From assembly GCF_029278565.1 (NCBI RefSeq), contig NZ_CP119560.1, forward strand, positions 1 to 64,000: a stretch of DNA of 64,000 nt, read 5' to 3'. Below are positions 10,581 to 18,326 of the stretch, piece after piece. Made by a program: the position numbers and the translations under genes. The DNA is from Haloarcula halophila. Its GTDB lineage: Archaea; Halobacteriota; Halobacteria; Halobacteriales; Haloarculaceae. Position 1 is the first letter of the stretch; each line of letters starts with the position of its first letter. Under the pieces are notes generated by a model. That model did no database searches, was not told where the DNA came from, and saw only the letters and a list, made by a program, of their open reading frames with translations.

Positions 10581-11815
10581 TGGACCCCAGAGAATCAGCT
10601 ACCATCGCCCTGCGCTCGATCCGTTCACACAAGCTTCGCTCGACGCTGACGGTCATAGGCGTCGTCATCGGCATTGCCTCGGTCGTCACGTTCGCGACGT
10701 TCGGCGCGAGCGTCGAGTCCGAAATCGTCGGCGGTATCGCCGACTCCGGCGCAAACAACGTCTACGTGTTCGGCCAGCCGAACAACGAGGAAGGATTCGA
10801 TCAGGCGCTGCAACCAGTGTTTACCGAGTCTGACATCGACAATCTCGGAACGATTCCGGGGGTGGAAACCGTCGTGCCGCGCGGGAGGATCCCAGTAAAC
10901 TCGGTGATCCATCGGGGCGACACAGTGTCGGTCCAGGAGACGACGGCGACCACGCCCGACGCGGTCACGAACGAGACGCTCGTCGCCGGCCGCGGCTTCC
11001 ACACTGGTGAAAACGAAACCGTCCTCAACCGAGCGGCGGTCGAGACAACCTTCGAGGAGAACGTCTCCGTCGGGGACGAAATTACCGTCCAGCGAACGGA
11101 CCAGACATGGAACCTAACTGTCGTCGGCATCGTCAACGGAACCCGCGGCGAGCTTCCGGTTGGCAATTTCGGCCCACAGCCCGAGTTCTACGTTCCGGCC
11201 GACCCCTACTATCAGGCTATCGTCGAGAGTCCGTCGGCCAACGCCCGACAGCGAGCGTATCCACAACTCACTGTCGTCTCGGAGCCAGCCGAGACGCTGT
11301 CGGTTACCGACGCCGTCGAACGCTATTTGCAGGCGGAATCCGACGCTCGGCAGCTCGCCCCTGACGGGGTCGAACTGGTCGCTCGAACCAGCGGCGACTT
11401 CGCCGAGCAGATCAGCGATGTGATTCAGCAGATTACCCGATTCGTCACGGGGATTGCCGTCATCGCCTTGGTTGTCGGCGCGATCGGCATCGCCAACATC
11501 ATGCTCGTCAGCGTAACCGAACGTACCCGGGAGATCGGGATTATGAAGGCCGTCGGCGCACGGAACCGCGACGTGATGGAGCTATTCTTGCTGGAAGCGA
11601 CGTTGCTAGGCACTTTCGGGGCGTTACTCGGGCTCCCGCTGGGCCTGATCGTCGGTTGGGGTGCAACCCGGTACGCTGAGGTCGGCTTCGCGTTCGCACC
11701 CTTCTGGTCGGCGCTAGCCGTCGGCGTCGGCGTGCTGGTCGGCGTCGTCGCGGGCCTCTACCCGGCGTGGCGCGCCGCCCGCGTCGATCCGATCGACGCG
11801 CTCCGATACGAGTAG
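10580..11815 (+). CDS. MacB/LolC-type ABC permease with FtsX domain
   Basis: The 411-residue protein has an N-terminal membrane helix (TLTVIGVVIGIASVVTFATFG) and a large extracytoplasmic MacB_PCD-like region of about 230 residues. Three C-terminal helices form the FtsX domain (FVTGIAVIALVVGAIGIANIML, ATLLGTFGALLGLPLGLIVG, ALAVGVGVLVGVVAGLYPAW). The motif VTERTREIGIMKAVGARNRD is diagnostic of the family. The YPAWRAARVDPIDALRYE ending is also classic. Translation is coupled to the ATPase by overlap at 10580. With the adjacent ATPase and the divergent LolA-like protein it forms a putative tripartite lipoprotein-handling or peptide-export machine. Confidence 0.92.
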   Translation: MDPRESATIALRSIRSHKLRSTLTVIGVVIGIASVVTFATFGASVESEIVGGIADSGANNVYVFGQPNNEEGFDQALQPVFTESDIDNLGTIPGVETVVPRGRIPVNSVIHRGDTVSVQETTATTPDAVTNETLVAGRGFHTGENETVLNRAAVETTFEENVSVGDEITVQRTDQTWNLTVVGIVNGTRGELPVGNFGPQPEFYVPADPYYQAIVESPSANARQRAYPQLTVVSEPAETLSVTDAVERYLQAESDARQLAPDGVELVARTSGDFAEQISDVIQQITRFVTGIAVIALVVGAIGIANIMLVSVTERTREIGIMKAVGARNRDVMELFLLEATLLGTFGALLGLPLGLIVGWGATRYAEVGFAFAPFWSALAVGVGVLVGVVAGLYPAWRAARVDPIDALRYE

Positions 11816-12007
11816 GGGTACCCCAAGGTCGTCGACCACAAGCCGTGTGTGGCCGTTTTTACTCCTCCGCTTCCCTTTGTTCCCAGCAAGCGAGATATCG
11901 GTGGGCGGTCGCCAAAGAGTGATAAGAATAGTATTTGATAAAGCTTCATTCTGGTCTTGCTTCTCGCAGCTTACTCGACGAACTCTTTGACAGTCGATAC
12001 AGGAGTC

Positions 12008-12220
12008 TTACTCCTCACTATGATACAGATTAAAAAGCCAATAGGCGACGGCACTTGCAACTATGACACCCAGGATACCAGCTAGCCAGTTCCCCTCAAA
12101 AACCAACTCACGTATCCCTCCAGTAGCGCCCCTAAAGGCTATTAAGACGAGTAGGACAAGTGCTAACCGACGAAAAGAAAAGCCGAGTTCCGTTCCCGGG
12201 TTCGGCTTGTCTGTATCCAC
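12008..12220 (-). CDS. Small two-helix membrane protein
   Basis: A 70-residue protein with a polar acidic N-terminus, a basic FRR before a first membrane helix (LALVLLVLIAFRGATGG), and a second helix (LAGILGVIVASAVAYWLFNLY) ending in HSEE. The hydrophobic pattern is typical of a real haloarchaeal small membrane protein, whereas the plus-strand frames across it are not protein-like. No family was recognised. GC is lower than in the ABC genes to its left. Confidence 0.5.
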   Translation of the reverse strand: MDTDKPNPGTELGFSFRRLALVLLVLIAFRGATGGIRELVFEGNWLAGILGVIVASAVAYWLFNLYHSEE

Positions 12221-12583
12221 AGTATATGATTTTTCAGCTCTATCTCAATGGTTCTTTCCCCGTTCAATACGCACACCTACCTACCGGCTGTTTCAGCGGG
12301 AAAGGTATGGATTCAATAGGAGTTCAACAGAGCCTCGAATTCCGATCCTGCCTTTTACGCTACTCAGAGGCAGTAGCTCCCTCCTTAGAAACTGGTCGTG
12401 CTTCTCGCAGCATTCTCAACGGAATAGACCAGCGATCTATACAGAATACGTCTCTAGAGGAATTCGAGCTATTCGGATATTGTCAGGTAACCCGTGCAAG
12501 ATACAGAGCATAGATTCAGCAGGAACTTAGCGTATCATTTCATGCGATACGAGATACTGGCCTCTCCGAATGAGAGCTCGCAC
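12221..12583. other. Gene-poor region with partial repeat
   Basis: No reliable gene was seen. Around 12388-12420 lies a partial copy of the dispersed intergenic repeat (actggtcgtgcttctcgcagc), and a similar phrase occurs at about 11948-11975. Plus-strand frames here lack the acidic composition of haloarchaeal proteins. Confidence 0.4.
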
Positions 12584-13267
12584 TTACTCAACGACTAACA
12601 TCTTGTTAGCACCACGCTGAAACTCGAATGGAACTTCTCGGATATCGGTGGTGTAGCCCTCTGACTGGAGGTCCTTGACAAGTGTCTCAGCGATGTCGGA
12701 CTGGTCGGCATCGAACCCATGCAGTGGGAACACGCGGAGTTGAGCGCCAACCCGGCATAACTCTCGGATAGTTTCGAGGTGAAACTCGTAGGACAACCGG
12801 TCGTCGTAGAGGAACAGAAAGTGTGCCGAAAGGACGAGATCAAACGCGTGATCGTCAAACGGGGTCGCTGGCAGATCCGCATAGACGTATCGGTCGCCGT
12901 TGTGGGCATAGTCAGACAGGAAGCGTGAGGCTGCCCGTTCACGGTAGGCCCTGAGTTCAGAAACATCGTCGTAGAACTCCCACACGTATAGATCTTCGAC
13001 ACCATCGAGAGCATCCATCGCCGTTTCGATATCCTCGGCACAACTACTCGACAACGCAGCCGGCGACCGATTGTACATTTTGTCTGCACCGACAGCCGTA
13101 ATGTCATGTTCGTGAGCCACTGCCACGAAAGAACAGGGACCAGCAGGACAGTCGAGAATACTTTGTCCGGCCCAGGAAGCGGGATCGAAATCGAACATCT
13201 TCTGGTATTCGGTGAATGTTCGCCCTATGAAGGCGAACTCGTCAATCTCGTACTTTTTTGTAGTCAT
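12584..13267 (-). CDS. Class I SAM-dependent methyltransferase
   Basis: A 227-residue cytoplasmic protein. The SAM-binding motif I region is SILDCPAGPCSFVAVAHEHDITAVGADKMY (the key loop is DCPAGPCSF, about residues 39-47), where the usual GxGxG is changed to PAGPC. A later acidic loop, LPATPFDDHAFDLVLSAHFLF (quoted in part), matches motif IV of the fold. The C-terminal beta strands (GAQLRVFPL, VPFEFQRGANKMLVVE) complete the Rossmann-like sheet. The cysteine-containing motif I is typical of a haloarchaeal and cyanobacterial subgroup of unknown substrate. It is monocistronic. Upstream (13268-13556) are its promoter (tatatgtacactgatgtataa, about 13290) and repeat sequence. Confidence 0.8.
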   Translation of the reverse strand: MTTKKYEIDEFAFIGRTFTEYQKMFDFDPASWAGQSILDCPAGPCSFVAVAHEHDITAVGADKMYNRSPAALSSSCAEDIETAMDALDGVEDLYVWEFYDDVSELRAYRERAASRFLSDYAHNGDRYVYADLPATPFDDHAFDLVLSAHFLFLYDDRLSYEFHLETIRELCRVGAQLRVFPLHGFDADQSDIAETLVKDLQSEGYTTDIREVPFEFQRGANKMLVVE

Positions 13268-13428
13268 GACTCACCACCCATGTTGACCATATATGTACAC
13301 TGATGTATAAAAATGTCCGTTTCAGACAGGCACTCTCTCTCTAACTCGAATGCAAGACTCGCGCTCTCCATCTTGCACAGCGTACAGAAAACCTACTGAT
13401 ATTGGCAGGACCGCTGGTGGTCAATACC

Positions 13429-13625
13429 CACGCTGAGCAGCTGGTTCGTCCCAAGAGTTCTGAACTCAATTCTTGAGTGCTGTACCTTGGCGCCGTATCT
13501 GCGTATCCGATTTCCGCTCGTGCGGTGCACGCTAATCAGAGGGTGCAGGTCCCACTATGAAGCTGTTCATGATTATCTCAGCATGCTCAATCGAGTTGTC
13601 TAACGATCAGTGCAGGGAGTGGACT
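13429..13625. repeat. Dispersed intergenic repeat, copy A
   Basis: This copy shares ordered blocks with 22968-23165: cac-ctgag-ag-tggttc-tccca, ctcaattct, ccgtatc, aatcagagg, and gattatctcagcatgctc followed by a cgag...cagt tail. Block spacing is nearly the same in both copies, which indicates common descent rather than chance. No transposase frame exists in it. Confidence 0.65.
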
Positions 13626-13850
13626 GTCCGTTGGTCAACTGCCGCGATTCAGGTCGATCAGTCGGCTTCCTGGGCTCCGTCGCAGATCTGGAGATACGCA
13701 CTGGTGATCGTCGCCGTTGCGACAGTCGCGCTCACGTCCGTGATAACTCCCTCGACGGTCTTCATAATGGTCCTGCCCTCGATGATCGTCTTCTCGGTCA
13801 TCGCGTTCTTTTTGAGGATGAAATACGGGGAGTTCAACGCCAGTCCGTAG
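13557..13850 (+). CDS. Small two-helix membrane protein, N-terminus inside a repeat
   Basis: The frame has 97 residues. The C-terminal half is a convincing small membrane protein: helix one YALVIVAVATVALTSVIT, then STVFIMVLPSMIVFSVIAFF and a KYGEF end, reminiscent of small haloarchaeal DUF7333-like proteins (recalled, not checked). The first 35 residues are translated from the repeat copy A and are Cys/Trp-rich and unlike the rest. True translation probably begins later, for example at the GTG near 13702, or the repeat inserted upstream and replaced the original start. Confidence 0.5.
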   Translation: MKLFMIISACSIELSNDQCREWTVRWSTAAIQVDQSASWAPSQIWRYALVIVAVATVALTSVITPSTVFIMVLPSMIVFSVIAFFLRMKYGEFNASP

Positions 13851-14011
13851 CGGTGTAGCTCAATAGCCAAGGCCCACGTTGCTCCTGTCCTGAATAACGC
13901 GACATATAGCCGGTCGGGTGTGGGGTGTTCCAATGGAAGCACGAAACTCGGGAGGCCATTACCAAGCAACCTGCTTCAGCGGTTGATGCCTGAGAATCAA
14001 AGTACTATGCT

Positions 14012-14161
14012 CTATAGCTGCTCACTTCGCTCTCGTGTCACTTCTCCGATTCCCGCGTTCGCCGAACAGGCGGGGCACGCATACACTGTGCCCTCACCGT
14101 CACCAAATACTCGCACGAACCGGTCCGAGACGTGTCCGCCGCAGGTACTGCATTCCGGCAT
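14012..14161 (-). CDS. 49-residue double-CxxC zinc finger protein
   Basis: The ATG at 14161 opens a 49-residue protein with C4-x2-C7 and C29-x2-C32 and the core HVSDRFVRVFGDGEGTVYAC. The paired CxxC knuckles and length match the tiny zinc-ribbon proteins abundant in haloarchaea (DUF7563-like: MPEC..C..FV...ARVFGD..G.VY.CP.C), of which some affect motility or gene regulation. A real stop (TAG, 14012-14014) ends it. No partner gene is adjacent. Identification is from the pattern; the function is unknown. Confidence 0.7.
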   Translation of the reverse strand: MPECSTCGGHVSDRFVRVFGDGEGTVYACPACSANAGIGEVTRERSEQL

Positions 14162-14354
14162 ACGGGTCAGTGACCCTCCTCAAGAGCCGACGCTTTGCGA
14201 CCCAACTCATACTGCCTGTTGAAATCCTCGCGTGGATACGGTATGTGTTCCCAGAGTCGAATGCCTGTGCTATCTATGTCACTCGTTCTGTCTTCCCGTA
14301 TTGATGATCGTGGGCTATCAAACGCCGTTGTGGATTGGATACAGATGTCTGGTG

Positions 14355-14744
14355 TCATCGCTCTGAATACCGAATCGCTCCAGTCGTGACTTCGGTGATT
14401 CCGATATCAGCGAGTTCGGCTATCACTGCCGGCGGAAGCGTTTCGAGCGTCTCGTCAATCTGTGGGTCAACCGAAACACCATCGATCTTGAGTGCCGATA
14501 GCTTCCCGCGGCTACCGTGGGCGGCGACTTCGAATTCAAACGGGCGGTCACGATCGTCAACGGCCTGTACCCAGATCTTCGATAACCCGTTAGCGCTCTC
14601 CCAGTGAACACTGTTCGTCACTGTAACCGACCCAGCAGGAGGGACACATGAAGAGCTACACGCTTGGCACTGGCCTGGATGAGGCGAGGTGCCAACGTAC
14701 TCATATTCGGTTCCACACCGGTAACACTGTAATGTTAGAATCAT
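14355..14744 (-). CDS. Zinc-ribbon protein of unknown function
   Basis: A 129-residue acidic protein. The N-terminus carries C7-x2-C10 and C26-x2-C29, a likely zinc ribbon, then a Ser/Thr-rich beta region with SVHWESANGLSKIWVQAV, and a C-terminal helix (LPPAVIAELADIGITEV). I do not recognise the family. The gene lies just upstream (in the minus direction) of the 49-residue zinc finger, with about 190 bases between, so it may be an independent unit. Composition and strand fit a true gene. Confidence 0.55.
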   Translation of the reverse strand: MILTLQCYRCGTEYEYVGTSPHPGQCQACSSSCVPPAGSVTVTNSVHWESANGLSKIWVQAVDDRDRPFEFEVAAHGSRGKLSALKIDGVSVDPQIDETLETLPPAVIAELADIGITEVTTGAIRYSER

Positions 14745-14768
14745 CGCCTACACTTTTCCAGCAAGAGT

Positions 14769-15107
14769 TCAGAGCCGCCCCGCTCGTCCCGGGTCAACGT
14801 CGATGGCATCAACAGGGCAGACATCGACACAGAGCATACAGTCGATACACTGGTCCTCGTGGATGGGGTCGGCTTTGATTTCGGACTCAGGGTGACCCGG
14901 CGTTTCAACCCACTCGAACACGTCAACAGGGCAGTCCTCTAGACAGGCCCCGTCCGCAATACAGATGTCGAAATCCACTGCAACATGGGTCCCGTGGATA
15001 CCCTGTTTTTGCTCCGTTGGTTCTTCACCATCTGTCGTCCATACCCGATGGTCCTCGTGCCTGTCGACTTCCTCGTAGGTATTCTCGAAACTTGGATCGA
15101 TAGCCAT
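14769..15107 (-). CDS. Dicluster ferredoxin with zinc-ferredoxin-like N-terminal extension
   Basis: The 112-residue start at MAIDPSFENT is preferred over the longer frame to 15143, because MAIDPSFE is the standard opening of this haloarchaeal family. Cluster motifs are C49-x5-C55-x3-C59-P and C87-x2-C90-x2-C93-x3-C97-P, which fits one 3Fe-4S-like and one 4Fe-4S site. The acidic His-rich N-terminal extension and the segment GIHGTHVAVDFDICIADGAC resemble the zinc-containing 7Fe ferredoxins of archaea. It carries electrons in the cytoplasm. It follows sufB in the same direction by 53 bases, so it may be co-transcribed with this Fe-S assembly gene. Confidence 0.9.
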   Translation of the reverse strand: MAIDPSFENTYEEVDRHEDHRVWTTDGEEPTEQKQGIHGTHVAVDFDICIADGACLEDCPVDVFEWVETPGHPESEIKADPIHEDQCIDCMLCVDVCPVDAIDVDPGRAGRL

Positions 15108-15159
15108 TGAGATGCCCTCTAGTACATTGGTCTTGTCCAGCAACCAGCTGAACCGGTCA

Positions 15160-16588
15160 CTACCCGAGCGACCCCTCCATCTCCAGTTCGATGAGGCGGT
15201 TCAGTTCGACGGCGTACTCGATGGGCAGTTCCTCCGTGATCGGCTCGATGAAGCCGGCGACGATCATCTGCTTGGCGTCGTCGTCGTCCAACCCACGGGA
15301 CTGGAGGTAGAAGACGTCCTCGTCGCCGATCTTCCCAACCGTGGCCTCGTGGGCGACGTCGACCTTGTTCTCCTGGATCTCCATGTACGGCATGGTGTCC
15401 GACGTCGATTCGTTGTCGAACATCAGCGCGTCACACTCGACGGAGGTCGAGGAGTCCTCGGCGCCGTCGGCAATGTGGACGAGGCCACGGTAGTTCGTGC
15501 GGCCGCCGTCCTTCGCGATGGACTTGGACTCGATGGTGGACTTCGTGTCGGGCGCGTTGTGGTAGACCTTCGCGCCGGTGTCGATGTCCTGACCCTCGCC
15601 GGCCATGGCGATGGTGATGTGGTTGTCCGTCGCGCCCGGACCCTTGAGGACGGTCGAGGGTACAGCATCGTGGCCTTCGAGCCCATCGAGCCCGAGACCC
15701 ACTCCATCGTCCCGTCGGCCTCACAGATCGCGCGCTTGGTGTTAAGGTTGTAGGTGTTTTTCGACCAGTTCTGCACGGTCGAGTACTGGACGTGGGCGTT
15801 CTCGCCGACGAACACCTCGACGCCACCGCTGTGGAGGTTAAACGCGGAGTACTTCGGCGCGGAGCAGCCCTCGATGTAGTGGACTTCGGAGTTGTCCTCG
15901 GCGATGATGAGCGTGTGCTCGAACTGGCCCATCCCCTCGGAGTTCATCCGGAAGTACGCCTGAACGGGCATGTTGACCGTGGTGTCCTCCGGGATGTAGA
16001 CGAAGGAGCCACCGGACCACACCGCACCGTGGAGGGCGGCGAACTTGTTGTCGCTTGGGGAACGCACTTCGTCATGAAGTGCTCCTTGACGAGTTCTTCG
16101 TGCTCCTGGACGGCCTTGTCCATGTCACAGAAGATGACGCCTTTCTCCTCCCAGCGCTCCTGCATGTTCTGGTAGACAATCTCCGATTCGTACTGGGCGC
16201 CCACGCCCGAGAGGGCGTTCTTCTCGGCTTCGGGGATGCCCAGTTTGTCGAAGGTGTCCTGGATCTCCTCGGGGAGGTCCTCCCAGGATTCGGCACCGCC
16301 GCGGGTTTCGATGTCCGGGCGGATGTAGGGGACAATATCGGCGATGTCGACTTCCGAGAGGTCCGGCGCACCGGGCCAGCCAGTCGGCATCGGCATCTCC
16401 TGGAACTGCTTGAGCGCGCGCAGGCGACGCTCGAGCATCCATTCGGGCTCGTCCTTGTCTTCGGAGATGACTCGGACGGTCTCCTCGGTGAGGCCCTTCT
16501 CGGTCTCGAAGGCGGATTTTTCCTCCTTCTTGAACTCGAAGCGGGCTTCGGTATCGGTCTCTTTGAGGTGATCCTGGTCTGAGCTCAT
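15160..16588 (-). CDS. sufB: SufB Fe-S cluster scaffold protein, two one-base frameshifts
   Basis: The protein (about 476 residues when corrected) is SufB throughout: an N-terminal EMPMPTGWPGAPDL segment, the SGVGAQYESEIVYQNMQERW block, FVYIPEDTTVNMPVQAYF, the beta-helix region QFEHTLIIAEDNSEVHYIEGC and a C-terminal IQENKVDVAHEATVGKI block. SufB with SufC and SufD assembles Fe-S clusters and is normally indispensable. The frame breaks at the G4 run 16057-16060 (five needed to keep VPPSDNKF in frame) and at the G3 run 15658-15660 (four needed for MLYPSTVLKGPG). Both look like single-base homopolymer losses; there are no nonsense changes. No sufC or sufD is adjacent, which is unusual. It is either a second copy that has decayed or a sequencing artefact. 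Confidence 0.88.
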
Positions 16589-16888
16589 GTATCAGATATT
16601 GAGTCGAGGGGTTAAAAATTTCTAGGTCAATCAGAGGTATTATTTTGTCTGAACCGTATGCTATTTTTTAAATCAAAAATATTTTTGTGCCCGCGTAATA
16701 TGGGTTGGTATGGGAAAGACAGACAATTGCACCCGAGGAATTGCCCCAGCTACCGGGAGCCGTAGTCTTTCCCAACTCCTATCAGAGTGGCACAGAGGAC
16801 CGGCGACTCGGCTTCTCTGTGCTACTCTCTACAAATAGATAAAAAATAAGCTTATTAAAACAAGCAAGGTAACGGTATATGAAACTAA
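16589..16888. promoter_or_regulatory. AT-rich divergent promoter region of sufB and selO
   Basis: The 300 bases separate two divergent genes and hold no frame of note. On the minus side, AT-rich sequence before the sufB ATG (about 16600-16690) contains several TATA-like stretches. On the plus side, aagcttattaaaac (about 16848-16861) lies roughly 30 nt before the selO ATG at 16889 and is a plausible TATA element for a nearly leaderless transcript. Confidence 0.5.
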
Positions 16889-18283
16889 ATGACCTTTTCA
16901 TTTGATACCACTTACAAAAATTTAGACTCGGACCTCTATTCGAGAGTAACGCCAAAAAGTATCGCTAACCCCGAAATTTTGCTTCTCAATGACGGGCTAT
17001 GTGCTGATCTTGGATTGGATACAGCAAAGCTCAATGCTAAAATTCTAGCAGGCCAAGATCTCTTGGAAGAGTCAATTGCCCAAGCATATGCAGGCCACCA
17101 GTATGGAAGTTTTACAGTTCTGGGCGATGGGAGAGCGATGATACTCGGTGAACATGTAAACGATGGCAATAGATACGATATTCAACTGAAAGGGGCTGGT
17201 CGAACGCCGTACTCGGGAAGAGGCGATGGCAACGCGACTGTCAGCTCAATGCTCAGAGAGTATCTCTATTCATATGCGATGCAGAATTTAAAAATCAAAA
17301 CATCGAGAAGTCTGGCAGTCGTCGAAACTGACGAAGCAGTCGAACGACGGCAGACAGAACCTGGGGCCATCCTTGTCCGAGTGATGAACAGCCACATTCG
17401 ATACGGGACCTTCCAGTATGTTGCGGGTCAGGCATCCGACGAACTACAGCGGTTCACTGACTATGTTATCAACAGGCACTACCCGCAGCTAAATGCGAAA
17501 GATCGCACATATCTAGCGTTCTTCGATGCAGTCATGCAGTCGTCAATTGAGATGGTTGTCGACTGGCTGCGTGTCGGATTCATCCATGGCGTCATGAATA
17601 CGGACAACATGAGTATCAATGGAGAAACATTTGACTACGGACCATGTGCCTTCATGAATTACTATGATGAGGAGACGGTCTTCAGCTCGATCGACAAGCA
17701 CGGCCGATATGCATTCGGAAATCAGCGACCCATCTTGCGGTGGAATCTTGAACGATTTGCAGAGGCACTCCAACCGCTGTGTACGCAATCAGCGCTCACA
17801 TATGATGAACTCGAAGGCAAACTGGACGAATTTGAGGATCGCTTTGATGCGCAATACTACACGATGATGCGGAAGAAACTGGGAATCAACTCAGATGGTG
17901 AGGACAGACTCGTCGATGAATTCATAGAGTGGCTTCGCAAATCGAACGCAGACTATACCAATACCTTCCTCGAATTAGAAACGCCAGGTACATTTGATTA
18001 TCCGGTGTTTGCAACCGAGGAATTCGAACAGTTGAGGAATAAGTTGGCTGCTGTCGGCCTAGATGAGAAGTTGATGCAGGAAGCCAATCCGCGGTATATC
18101 CCCCGCAACTACCTAGTTGAAGTGGCACTGGGAGAGTATCTCGAAACTGGGGATCTATCCAAATTTAAGGAGCTATTGACCGTGTTGGAAAATCCCTATA
18201 CATCGAAGGATATGGGTTCACAATTCAAGCAACCACCGCCGCGAGAATTTGATTCAGAGTATACAACGTACTGTAATACGTGA
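16889..18283 (+). CDS. selO: SelO (YdiU/UPF0061) protein AMP-transferase pseudokinase
   Basis: A 464-residue SelO family protein. Visible signatures are SIAQAYAGHQYGSFTVLGDG, the glycine-rich loop GAGRTPYSGRGDG (about 102-114), and the metal/catalytic region HGVMNTDNMSINGETFDYGPCAF (core NTDN...DYGP, about 237-252). A Cys three residues from the end (YCNT) sits where eukaryotic SelO has selenocysteine. SelO transfers AMP from ATP to Ser/Thr/Tyr of target proteins and is linked to redox stress. Length matches bacterial members. GC and codon use are clearly lower than in the flanking genes (many AAA, ATT and TTT codons), and it is isolated between sufB and cox1 on the other strand, so lateral acquisition is likely. 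Confidence 0.93.
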   Translation: MTFSFDTTYKNLDSDLYSRVTPKSIANPEILLLNDGLCADLGLDTAKLNAKILAGQDLLEESIAQAYAGHQYGSFTVLGDGRAMILGEHVNDGNRYDIQLKGAGRTPYSGRGDGNATVSSMLREYLYSYAMQNLKIKTSRSLAVVETDEAVERRQTEPGAILVRVMNSHIRYGTFQYVAGQASDELQRFTDYVINRHYPQLNAKDRTYLAFFDAVMQSSIEMVVDWLRVGFIHGVMNTDNMSINGETFDYGPCAFMNYYDEETVFSSIDKHGRYAFGNQRPILRWNLERFAEALQPLCTQSALTYDELEGKLDEFEDRFDAQYYTMMRKKLGINSDGEDRLVDEFIEWLRKSNADYTNTFLELETPGTFDYPVFATEEFEQLRNKLAAVGLDEKLMQEANPRYIPRNYLVEVALGEYLETGDLSKFKELLTVLENPYTSKDMGSQFKQPPPREFDSEYTTYCNT

Positions 18284-18326
18284 GCGGATATTACCAAAAT
18301 GAGCATAGTCATCAATTTTAACAGCG

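Noticed and set aside
12160-12513. 117-residue plus-strand frame over the small membrane protein and repeat
   Set aside because: Not acidic, Ser/Cys/Arg-rich, no signature, and it crosses the dispersed repeat; the minus-strand membrane protein explains the left part better.
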